Below, piece by piece: positions 1-6,277 of a DNA stretch of 13,447 bases. Position 1 is the stretch's first letter, and each line of letters starts with the position of its first letter. Source of the stretch: CAYQQU01 sp964419545 (GTDB lineage: Bacteria > Bacteroidota > Bacteroidia > Chitinophagales > Saprospiraceae); assembly GCA_964419545.1 (NCBI GenBank), contig CAYQQU010000108.1, positions 1-13,447 of the forward strand. The letters are read 5' to 3'. The position numbers and the translations under genes were made by a program. The notes below the pieces were generated by a model. The model saw only the letters and a list, made by a program, of their open reading frames with translations. It did not search any database and had not been told where the DNA came from.

Positions 1-112
1 AGCTACTAGGACTCACGTGGGATTTTTCATGTATTTTTTTGATTAGAATCGTTTCTTATTAACAAAGTTTTTAGCCTTAAATTAGCATCACAGTAACGTG
101 TTAATCAGCTCG

Positions 113-1675
113 TCAGAGTTGGTTAGGCATTTTTGGGGCGCGCCCGTTTTTATATCTATCGTCAATCAAAAGTTCTAAAGTGAATTGCCAAAGCGTTTCA
201 TAGGGAATTATCTCAAGTTCAACACTTTGCTTTGCTTTGTCTAAAGGCACCTCTTGGAGCAAGGCCCAGTATTTTTGAGCTCTACGAACTACAGCCTTGC
301 GATTAAAACTAGTTTGGGGCAGAGTCAGAAGCATTTTTATAAAACAATTACTACGGAAGGTTTCATCCCTTCTTAGGTAACGATGAGTATAGGTCTTTAG
401 CGATTCCATTCGATCTATTATTTCATCATATTTTTTTTGTTGTAGTAAAAATAAAACATGCAGAATGAGGATGTTTATATTAGCTCCTAGTTTATCTTTT
501 GTATAGGTGGGAACTTCATTTAAAAACTTCTTGACTCTGAACTTTTTGAGATTAGTTTCTTCTGAGGGGTTTATTTTTTTTAATTGTATGAGTAAATAAA
601 TGAAAGCCTCGTGAATTCGCCAATGTTCTGAAATGTTTCCGTATTGATTTTTGAAATTTGGATGTTTAATGGCTTTTTGAAGTGTCTCAAACGCATCATT
701 ATACTTTTTTGAATGGAAAAATAAAATCATTGTGTAGTCTAATGCGTGATACCAGTTGTTTGAGCCTTCTAACGTTAAGCTTTCAAGTTTTCTAGTATTG
801 TGATTAGCTTCATCATATTTGCCTAAATAAATATTGCTTACAAGGGTTTTAATCTGAAATCCAATCAGAATAGTATTGGAAGCTATTTGGTTTTTTTTAT
901 TGAAAAATTTTAGTGCTTCTTTGCTTATTCTTAAATTACCTTTGTAATCGTTTTTTAGTTCATAAGCCATAGATATAACTAAGTATGCATGAAAGCTGAA
1001 TCTATACGATTGAAACTCCATCATCATGCTTTCCAGCTTACGGGAGTATTTTTCAGCTGATTCTATCAAATTACTCTTTGAAACCTTCGATTGATTTAGT
1101 TCGCGTGTTAATAATGTGTAATACTTTTCAGCTTCCATTTCCGCCAAAAGGATTTCAGATTTTAGTCCTACAAGGTTATCATAGTAATTGAATTTTTTCT
1201 TTCGGCCAGGTACATAAGCATAGTGCATCCGTAACTCTCTGGCCAATTCAAGAATTAAATCGGTAAATTCAAAATGTAAAGCTATTTTAATAGTCTCCTC
1301 TGCTAAAGCAGCCCCATTTTTCCTAGCATATCTCCCAAGTAATATTTTGACTGCAGCAAGGTTTTTATGACAGGTGTAATAAGCCTTCTGAATATCAGAA
1401 AATCCTTTTTGATTGACGTCAACGAAAAACAGGGTATTCAGTAAACGGTCCTTTAATTTCCTTTGTAATCGATTGGCATATTTGATACGGTAGGGGGAAT
1501 CGTCAAAAAAGAAGCGGGCGACGTCTTCGGTTGAATCAAATCTTCCTTCCGTGATCCCTTTGTAGAGTTCATTCAGTTGTGAAGGTGAATCATTGGCGTC
1601 GCCAATGATTTCTATTCTTTTTACTTTATTCCGGTTAACCACTCCGACCAACTCTTTTAAAAGTTCCAAAGGCAT
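113..1675 (-). CDS. Long helical protein of unknown function (520 aa)
   Basis: I do not recognise a named family. The protein is cytosolic in character, with no signal peptide and no long hydrophobic segment. It is rich in Leu, Lys, Tyr and Glu with regularly spaced aromatic residues, which suggests a helical-repeat (TPR-like) solenoid over roughly residues 100-450. The N-terminal 90 residues contain a basic helical stretch (around NRLQRKLKDRLLNTLFF). The start is the ATG at 1675, about 40 bases downstream of a TATTTTTG element on the same strand; the ORF closes with TGA at 113-115. Its coding DNA is conspicuously AT-rich compared with the GC-rich genes from 2652 onward. A broadly similar helical protein of comparable length lies at 9988-11412, so the two may be distant members of one lineage-specific family; that is inference from general character, not an alignment. 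The ORF is very probably real; its function is unknown. Confidence 0.85.
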   Translation of the reverse strand: MPLELLKELVGVVNRNKVKRIEIIGDANDSPSQLNELYKGITEGRFDSTEDVARFFFDDSPYRIKYANRLQRKLKDRLLNTLFFVDVNQKGFSDIQKAYYTCHKNLAAVKILLGRYARKNGAALAEETIKIALHFEFTDLILELARELRMHYAYVPGRKKKFNYYDNLVGLKSEILLAEMEAEKYYTLLTRELNQSKVSKSNLIESAEKYSRKLESMMMEFQSYRFSFHAYLVISMAYELKNDYKGNLRISKEALKFFNKKNQIASNTILIGFQIKTLVSNIYLGKYDEANHNTRKLESLTLEGSNNWYHALDYTMILFFHSKKYNDAFETLQKAIKHPNFKNQYGNISEHWRIHEAFIYLLIQLKKINPSEETNLKKFRVKKFLNEVPTYTKDKLGANINILILHVLFLLQQKKYDEIIDRMESLKTYTHRYLRRDETFRSNCFIKMLLTLPQTSFNRKAVVRRAQKYWALLQEVPLDKAKQSVELEIIPYETLWQFTLELLIDDRYKNGRAPKMPNQL

Positions 1676-1722
1676 TTTTTAGTACTTTTAGCAGCTAAAC
1701 TTAACTGTAAATGTGAAGATTG

Positions 1723-1730
1723 CAAAAATA
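1723..1730 (-). promoter_or_regulatory. Candidate -7 element for the 520-aa gene
   Basis: On the minus strand this reads TATTTTTG, an exact match to the Bacteroidota -7 consensus TAnnTTTG. It lies about 48 bases upstream of the ATG at 1675, giving an expected leader near 40 nt. No convincing TTG is present at the usual 19-21 base spacing upstream, so only half of the promoter is supported. Confidence 0.4.
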
Positions 1731-1801
1731 AAAGAGAAAAAGAAGCCGAATCTGGTGTGTTCAAAACTGGAAAAAAAGTTTAGAAAGTAGCTCTAAAAAC
1801 T

Positions 1802-1842
1802 CCATAGTTTTAAATCAAATTTAAAATTGATTAAAACTATGG
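1802..1842. repeat. Inverted repeat covering a small-ORF start codon
   Basis: The left arm CCATAGTTTTAAATCAA (1802-1818) pairs with the right arm TTGATTAAAACTATGG (1827-1842). The two arms differ by one bulged A, and an 8-base loop lies between them. The right arm contains the ATG (1839-1841) of the 43-codon ORF, so folding in RNA would hide that start. As DNA it could equally be a protein-binding palindrome. Confidence 0.65.
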
Positions 1843-1970
1843 CTGCGATTATTGCTATCCTGATTTCTCTTGGTGGATTCTCTGTTTCTTTAGAAGAAAC
1901 AACGATACAACTTCAAAAGCCACAAAAAACAACAGAAAAAATCGTTGTGATCGATACTAGTGGGATGTAA
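1839..1970 (+). CDS. Possible 43-aa peptide with hydrophobic N-terminus
   Basis: ATG at 1839 to TAA at 1968-1970. The N-terminus MAAIIAILISLGGFSVSL is hydrophobic, like a short membrane anchor or signal segment. It is followed by a polar Gln/Lys/Thr-rich tail ending in VVIDTSGM. There is no clear ribosome-binding site, though many genes in this phylum lack one. The start codon lies inside a strong inverted repeat, and a plus-strand terminator occurs about 270 bases downstream, which is consistent with a plus-strand transcript through the ORF. I recognise no family. It could be a real small membrane peptide, or chance within an untranslated RNA. Confidence 0.3.
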   Translation: MAAIIAILISLGGFSVSLEETTIQLQKPQKTTEKIVVIDTSGM

Positions 1971-2238
1971 ATGAATGTTAATTCCTACAAGTAAATGCTG
2001 TTGGCCTTTGTTGGTCTGCTTTTTTAAAAGCTTGGCTATCTGCGGGTTGTTATTATTGTCAACTTTAACTCTCTCAAATCTCCTATGTCCCATTCCCAAA
2101 AAACTGTTGCTTTTTTTGGGGTGTCGATGGCATATATTTGAGTAGTTAAAACGCTGTAAGGTCTGGGGATCTGTGGTATGCTGCTTCTTTTACCGGGCAA
2201 TGTCAGGATACCACGTTTAACCAATCTCCGAATAAAAG

Positions 2239-2273
2239 CCTTTGGTAGCTTCTGCTATCAAGGGTTTTTTTTT
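2239..2273 (+). terminator. Rho-independent terminator, plus strand
   Basis: The stem CCTTTGGTAGC (2239-2249) pairs with GCTATCAAGGG (2254-2264). It has 11 pairs, two of them G-U, closed by a TTCT tetraloop and followed at once by nine T (2265-2273). This is a textbook intrinsic terminator for plus-strand transcription. No long plus-strand gene precedes it, so it implies a small-ORF transcript or a non-coding RNA made from about 1800-2240. Confidence 0.75.
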
Positions 2274-2517
2274 GTCCGAGCCGGTGATTAATCCTTTGAA
2301 GCTGGTGTAGGGTGAAGGTGCGTCGGGACAAGGCGACGAACCGGGGCGGCCGGGAGTGGCGGCGGCCTTTTCTTATGAGTTGAAGTTGGCAAGTATGCTA
2401 GGCCCGGGGCTGTCCCGTAATGGATAAAGCTCCGGCGTATAATACGCTATTCGAAGATAGAACAAAATTTCCAGAAAAAACCGCTTACCGGAGAATAAGG
2501 AGAAGAGAAAAACAAGC

Positions 2518-2576
2518 AGCCCCTACTTCATTAGCAAATGATGGTGATTTAAACTAGTGAGTGTAAAGCAGGGGCT
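2518..2576. repeat. Short spaced inverted repeat AGCCCCT/AGGGGCT
   Basis: AGCCCCT (2518-2524) and AGGGGCT (2570-2576) are exact reverse complements 45 bases apart. Each arm is followed by ACTT, so CAGCCCCTACTT and CAGGGGCTACTT also read as a near-direct repeat. The role is unknown; the signal is modest and may be chance. Confidence 0.35.
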
Positions 2577-2651
2577 ACTTTGTCGGATAACGCCTATATC
2601 ATCAAACTGTAGAAAATACGATCGAACGCGGGGCTTCGCTGCCTGGCGGGG

Positions 2652-3245
2652 CTATTTTTTTTCGTATTCCGCTACCACGTGCTTCAATTCCCTCAAATAC
2701 AGCGCTTTGCGCGGGGCGCGCCGACGGCGGTTGGTGGAGGTGAAAAAGTGATGCTGTTCGAGAAAGCTGACTTGCAGCCGGTTCCAGGATTCTTCGGTCT
2801 GAAGCACCCGGTAAGCGCGCAGCTCCTGAAAAAGGGTGGCGCCGATGTCGTAAAAATCATCCCGGCCCAGATAGTCGAGGTCGGCGTCGCAGATGATGGC
2901 TTCCAAAAAGTTTTTCGGCTGTTGCGGGATCTTCGTCGCCATGATCATCCCGCAGATCAGCTGGATCTCTCCGGGCGAAAAACCGTAGGCCGGCAAATGG
3001 CGCCGCGCAATCTGGCAACCCATACGCTCGTGCTCTTTGTTGTCGATGGTAAAACCGGAATCGTGAAACAAGGCGGCGGTCTTCAATAGCAGCTGTTCGT
3101 ACGGCGACACCTTTTCGAGGTAGCATAGCTCCTCGGTCGTGTAAAGGACATCCAGCGTGTGATGGATCCCGTGGTAGGTCAACCGGTCCGATAATTCCCT
3201 CTCCAGCTTGTCCAGAATGAAAGCTTTTACCGCGTGGTAGTTCAT
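2652..3245 (-). CDS. HD-domain phosphohydrolase (197 aa)
   Basis: This is a small stand-alone HD-superfamily protein, expected to be a metal-dependent phosphohydrolase acting on a nucleotide or phosphoester; the substrate cannot be read from sequence. Visible motifs in order are H28-H29 in YHGIHHT (first metal-ligand His), the defining H61-D62 in ALFHDSGF, H72 in KEHERMG, and a late acidic cluster D120/D122/D124 in ICDADLDYLG. This spacing matches bacterial HD proteins. The C-terminal 50 residues are basic and helical, with an Arg run near residue 175. The ATG at 3245 begins just before the first conserved helix, and the whole protein is about the size of one HD domain. It lies 193 bases downstream of the DUF4920 gene on the same strand; a strong hairpin between them suggests separate transcripts. 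Family is confident; function is generic. Confidence 0.88.
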   Translation of the reverse strand: MNYHAVKAFILDKLERELSDRLTYHGIHHTLDVLYTTEELCYLEKVSPYEQLLLKTAALFHDSGFTIDNKEHERMGCQIARRHLPAYGFSPGEIQLICGMIMATKIPQQPKNFLEAIICDADLDYLGRDDFYDIGATLFQELRAYRVLQTEESWNRLQVSFLEQHHFFTSTNRRRRAPRKALYLRELKHVVAEYEKK

Positions 3246-3380
3246 GTCGCCCGTTTTTGGCGCCGCCGGGAAGCAGCGCGGTTTTTCTCATAGTCGAAGC
3301 CTGACTCCTATCTCTTCAACGCGTTGCTGACGCGAATGGTTACCCTAATAAATGTCTGACGCGGCGGATTTATTATGCCT

Positions 3381-3420
3381 ACGCCTCTTTTCCTCAACAC
3401 AAAATGAGGAAAAGAGACGT
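3381..3420 (-). terminator. Long stem-loop after the DUF4920 gene
   Basis: ACGCCTCTTTTCCTCA (3381-3396) pairs with TGAGGAAAAGAGACGT (3405-3420). Fifteen of the 16 positions are Watson-Crick pairs, and on the minus-strand RNA the remaining one is a G-U pair; the loop is 8 bases. It starts 18 bases past the stop codon of the DUF4920 gene. No T-run follows on either strand, so it may act as a terminator or mRNA 3' stabiliser, or be a dispersed palindromic element. Confidence 0.55.
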
Positions 3421-3438
3421 AAGGAAGGCCGTGGGCCG

Positions 3439-3957
3439 CTATTCTTCTTCCAGCAGCAGCACGCCCGAAGCCAGGAACTTGAGCTCTTCTTTCGGCTCGG
3501 TGATGGCTTCGATCTCTTCCGCCGTTTTACCGGCATCCTCGGCAAAATGGCGCTGGTCTTCCACCGAAGTGACGTCGCGGTACGCATACCCTTCCATGAT
3601 CACCTCCCGGCCGGCGATGTCTTTGGGCATGAAAAAACCGTAATCCTTGAACTGGACAAATAACGGGGCGCTCTCCTCCGACCCGGCGGTGAGGTTCATC
3701 CAGCAACCCTTCACCTGGCAAACTTCCGCTACCGTGCCGGATACTTTCACCCAAAGCGAGTCTTTCCCCGCCATCTCCCGCTGCAGATCGGCATAGGCCA
3801 ACGCGCCTTTCGGCGTTATCGACTCGCCGAATTTATCCGCTACCGCTACCGGCTTCGCTTCCGGCGCCGCCGCCTGGGCGTTTTCCGCCGGCGTCTGGCT
3901 GTTGCAGGCCAGCGTCGCAATGAGCATGACGCAAAACAAAGTGATTCTCGTGATCAT
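3439..3957 (-). CDS. DUF4920-family lipoprotein (172 aa)
   Basis: The protein begins MITRITLFCVMLIATLAC, a short signal with a lipobox (TLAC, lipidated Cys18), so it should be an acylated envelope protein. The first residues after Cys18 (NSQTPAEN) carry no dense acidic cluster of the kind that directs Bacteroidota lipoproteins to the cell surface, so a periplasm-facing location is more likely. An Ala/Pro/Glu linker (about 20-40) leads to a compact beta-rich domain with KFGESITPKGALAY and the signature GTVAEVCQVKGCWM. Cys80 and Cys85 with the following Trp-Met are the hallmark of DUF4920, a family of unknown function common in Bacteroidota. The Cys pair could bind a metal or form a disulfide; that is inference. 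The C-terminus is acidic. The gene has its own candidate promoter. Confidence 0.88.
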   Translation of the reverse strand: MITRITLFCVMLIATLACNSQTPAENAQAAAPEAKPVAVADKFGESITPKGALAYADLQREMAGKDSLWVKVSGTVAEVCQVKGCWMNLTAGSEESAPLFVQFKDYGFFMPKDIAGREVIMEGYAYRDVTSVEDQRHFAEDAGKTAEEIEAITEPKEELKFLASGVLLLEEE

Positions 3958-4346
3958 AAGTTGATTTTTTTCGCAAATTTAAGCACAAAAAATAAAGACG
4001 CCCACTAAGAACCCTAAACTGCGCATTGAATGTGCATAACTCATTAACCTTTTTTTTAACATCTGTTGCGGAAGGTTTAAAAGAGGAGAACACGGACAAT
4101 AATTACCCCGAAAATGGGTTATATCCTTGTCCTGTTATATACAGGATGTTCGCATTTGTCGTGGGCGCCCCCCGGCTTTGCGATCAGGAATGATTATTGC
4201 ACTCCCCACCGACGCTCAATTGACCACCACCTGCTTTGTACGTGCGTCCCGGCGGTGCATTACCAAAAACCGTTTTATGCACGTAACCGCTACACTTTTT
4301 TTTAGCTCTGGAACATCTGCCAACCAACCAAATCAATCGGGACAAC
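3958..4346. other. Divergent intergenic region upstream of the first MORN-caspase
   Basis: This 389-base region lies between the divergent DUF4920 and MORN-caspase genes. It contains the DUF4920 -7 element and a hairpin TCCTGT-TATAT-ACAGGA (4130-4146). That hairpin sits between a TTG (4127-4129) and a CATTTG (4153-4158), the latter lacking the consensus TA. This could be a weak, operator-overlapped promoter for the caspase gene, but the match is incomplete. A C6 run lies at about 4167-4172. I see no gene or RNA; the plus-strand ORFs here are short and unconvincing. Confidence 0.5.
3974..3981 (-). promoter_or_regulatory. Candidate -7 element for the DUF4920 gene
   Basis: On the minus strand this reads TAAATTTG, matching the Bacteroidota TAnnTTTG element. 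It lies 16 bases upstream of the ATG at 3957, which implies a very short leader. The -33 element is poor (no TTG at the expected distance). Confidence 0.4.
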
Positions 4347-5987
4347 ATGAGAGCTTTACTGAGTCTACTTGTAGCGGCCTACCCTTTGTTCGCCACCCTT
4401 TCCGCCCAGATCGAATGCCTGCGCGGCAACTGTTATAACGGCTACAGCGTCTGCGTCTTCCCCAGCGGCGCCAAATACGAAGGCCATTTCCTGGACGGGC
4501 GCTGCCACGGCGAAGGCACCCTCTACTTCACCAATGGCGACCGCTACGTCGGCAACTGGAAAAACCACTACCGGGAAGGGCAGGGGCGCTTCTACTTTGC
4601 CAACGGCGACGAATACGAAGGCTATTTCCACAAAAACCAACTGCACGGCCAGGGCCGGATGCGGTACGCCAACGGCAATCGCTACGAGGGCGACTGGAAA
4701 AACAATAACCCCAACGGCTACGGCCTCTTGCAGTACGCTAACGGCGACCGCTACGAAGGCACCTTCAAAGACGGTGCGCGCCACGGCCTCGGGGCCATGT
4801 ACTACGCCGACCAGTCGAAGTACGACGGCGAATGGCGCGACGACCAGCGCCACGGCCAGGGCGCCTTGGTGTACCCCGACGGCATGTCCGTCAAAGGGCA
4901 TTGGGCCAACGGAGAATACAAAGCCGACTGGGCGGAACTGGGCTTTAAAGGGGATACCGCCCGCCTCCGCAACTGCAACCTGAACTACTGCGAGGGCGGC
5001 AACGGCAAATTTTCTTATCGGAACGGCGCAAAATTCGTGGGCGAGTTCAGCCGCGGCGTCCCCAGCGGCAACGGCACCGTCTATTACCGCAACGGCGATC
5101 GCTACGACGGCGGCTGGCAGGAAGACGCCCCCCAGGGCAAAGGCGTGATGTACTACGCCAACGGCCGGGTGGTCGGCGCACTTTGGGAAGGCGGCCGCTC
5201 GGTTCGCACCCTCTTCTCGGAAAACGAAGATTTCAACCGCCCCGGCGTCGCGATCGATTACGACCGCGAAGTGAAGATCTGGGCCGTCATCATCGGCGCC
5301 GCCCGCTATTCTCACATGCCGCCCCTGCGATATACCGACGACGACGCCTACCAGATCTATGCTTTCCTGAAAAGCCCCGAAGGCGGCGCCCTGCCCGACA
5401 ACCAGCTGCGCCTGCTCATCGACGAGGAAGCAACCCGGGCCAATATCCTCAACGCCATGCGCTCGGTTTTTTTGCGCGCCGATGAGAATGACGTCATTAT
5501 GTTCTACTTCTCCGGCCACGGACTGAAAGGCGCTTTCCTGCCGGTCGACTTCGACGGCTACAACAATCGCCTGAACCACGGCGAGATCCGCGAAATGCTC
5601 AACGCCAGCCGCGCCAAACACAAGATCGTACTGGCCGACGCCTGCCACTCGGGCAGCATCCTGGCTATGAAGACGCCCCTCAACATCGTCCTCGAAAAAT
5701 ATTATCAGGCCTTCGAAGAAACCAGAGGCGGCACCGCGCTGCTGCTTTCCTCCAAAGGGGAAGAGTACTCCCTCGAAGACGGCGGGCTGCGCTCCGGCGT
5801 ATTCAGCCACTTCCTGGTGCGCGGGCTGAAAGGGGAAGCCGACCGGGATTATAACGACATCGTAACCATCCAGGAGTTGTTCGATTACGTCTACGAACGC
5901 GTGCGCGGCTATACCGATAAAGTGCAGACGCCCGTTTTGATGGGCGCCTTCGACCAGCAAATGCCCGTAGCAATAAAACGACGGTAA
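4347..5987 (+). CDS. Secreted MORN-repeat caspase-like protease, copy 1 (546 aa)
   Basis: Residues 1-20 (MRALLSLLVAAYPLFATLSA) form a signal peptide with a likely cut before Gln21, so the protein should reach the periplasm. A C-x4-C header (C24, C29) precedes six 23-residue MORN units in perfect register (starting at Y44, 67, 90, 113, 136, 159) and a degenerate cap. A second header (C210, C215) precedes two more units (230, 253) and a cap. From about residue 309 (VKIWAVIIG) runs a peptidase C14 domain with the dyad His391 (YFSGHGLKG) and Cys433 (LADACHSGS). Asp431 two residues before the Cys is the position that favours Arg/Lys at P1 in metacaspases. MORN repeats bind membranes or proteins, so the array may position the protease. 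No T9SS domain is present. Its paralogue follows 290 bases downstream. Family is certain; substrate and role are unknown. Confidence 0.93.
   Translation: MRALLSLLVAAYPLFATLSAQIECLRGNCYNGYSVCVFPSGAKYEGHFLDGRCHGEGTLYFTNGDRYVGNWKNHYREGQGRFYFANGDEYEGYFHKNQLHGQGRMRYANGNRYEGDWKNNNPNGYGLLQYANGDRYEGTFKDGARHGLGAMYYADQSKYDGEWRDDQRHGQGALVYPDGMSVKGHWANGEYKADWAELGFKGDTARLRNCNLNYCEGGNGKFSYRNGAKFVGEFSRGVPSGNGTVYYRNGDRYDGGWQEDAPQGKGVMYYANGRVVGALWEGGRSVRTLFSENEDFNRPGVAIDYDREVKIWAVIIGAARYSHMPPLRYTDDDAYQIYAFLKSPEGGALPDNQLRLLIDEEATRANILNAMRSVFLRADENDVIMFYFSGHGLKGAFLPVDFDGYNNRLNHGEIREMLNASRAKHKIVLADACHSGSILAMKTPLNIVLEKYYQAFEETRGGTALLLSSKGEEYSLEDGGLRSGVFSHFLVRGLKGEADRDYNDIVTIQELFDYVYERVRGYTDKVQTPVLMGAFDQQMPVAIKRR
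4476..4889 (+). repeat. Six tandem 69-bp MORN units in caspase copy 1
   Basis: Six uninterrupted 23-codon units follow the pattern YxGxW/F...xGxGxxxYxxGxx, with the related DNA phrase GGCGACCGCTACGAAGGC recurring. The register is exact (69 bases per unit), which would suit unequal crossing-over. Two further units lie at 5034-5171 after a second Cys header. Confidence 0.85.
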
Positions 5988-6277
5988 AAGGATTTACTGG
6001 CTACAATGGGTTTATATTCGTATTTTTGCAATTCCGGCGCCGGACAAATCCGGACCGGGCGGTTGCCGGGCCATCACCCCCCCTCGCAATCGGATGATCT
6101 CGCAACACTCATCTACTGCCCCATCGTGGCCTTGATTACGCCGTGCCTGACCAGAATATCGGATTGCGGTGTCGCTGCGCCAGCACCTGATCACTTCGTT
6201 GCCCCCTGCTATTTTCGATATCGGGTATCCGGACCCGTTCCGGATACAGGTACATGCTCAGTCAAAACGTATGTTTC
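5988..6277 (+). promoter_or_regulatory. Intergenic leader with promoter element and TCCGGA palindromes
   Basis: The 290 bases between the two MORN-caspase genes begin with TATTTTTG (6021-6028), an exact TAnnTTTG -7 element. The -33 region (around 5995-6000, TACTGG) is only a partial match. A start site near 6034 would give a leader of about 240 nt. The leader holds a perfect 12-base palindrome TCCGGCGCCGGA (6033-6044), another ATCCGGA nearby, a C7 run (6077-6083), and a perfect 9-bp hairpin GTATCCGGA-CCCGT-TCCGGATAC (6225-6247) just before the gene. The second gene can therefore be expressed and regulated independently. Confidence 0.45.

Larger units (their letters stand above)
1676..2651. 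other. Long intergenic stretch without a convincing long gene
   Basis: Nearly 1 kb separates two minus-strand genes. It is AT-rich up to about 2275, then mixed with a GC-rich patch at about 2320-2375. It holds a promoter element for the minus-strand gene, an inverted repeat at 1802-1842, a 43-codon plus-strand ORF, an intrinsic terminator at 2239-2273, a 13-base palindrome (GCGTATAATACGC, 2435-2447) and a spaced inverted repeat at 2518-2576. Two minus-strand ORFs of 69 and 62 codons (1890-2099 and 2036-2224) overlap each other and resemble nothing I know. I see no tRNA, transposase or CRISPR repeat. Confidence 0.7.

Noticed and set aside
1890..2224. Two overlapping minus-strand ORFs considered as a broken transposase
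   Set aside because: They have no catalytic motif, flanking target duplication or terminal repeats, and a plus-strand terminator lies next to them.
2435..2447. Palindrome GCGTATAATACGC
   Set aside because: It is perfect but only 13 bases, single, and not placed next to a recognisable gene start, so no function is claimed.
2857..3291. 144-codon minus-strand ORF overlapping the HD gene
   Set aside because: It is in another frame of the HD-domain gene, whose metal-binding motifs are conserved; the overlapping product has no recognisable features.
4476..4889. Regular 69-bp repeats considered as a CRISPR or satellite array
   Set aside because: The periodicity is explained by 23-codon MORN units in an open reading frame with changing codons.
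4365..5960. 531-codon ORF antisense to caspase copy 1
   Set aside because: It is the complement of a GC-rich repetitive gene; its translation is a monotonous Val/Ala/Gly-rich repeat mirroring the MORN units, with no recognisable domain.
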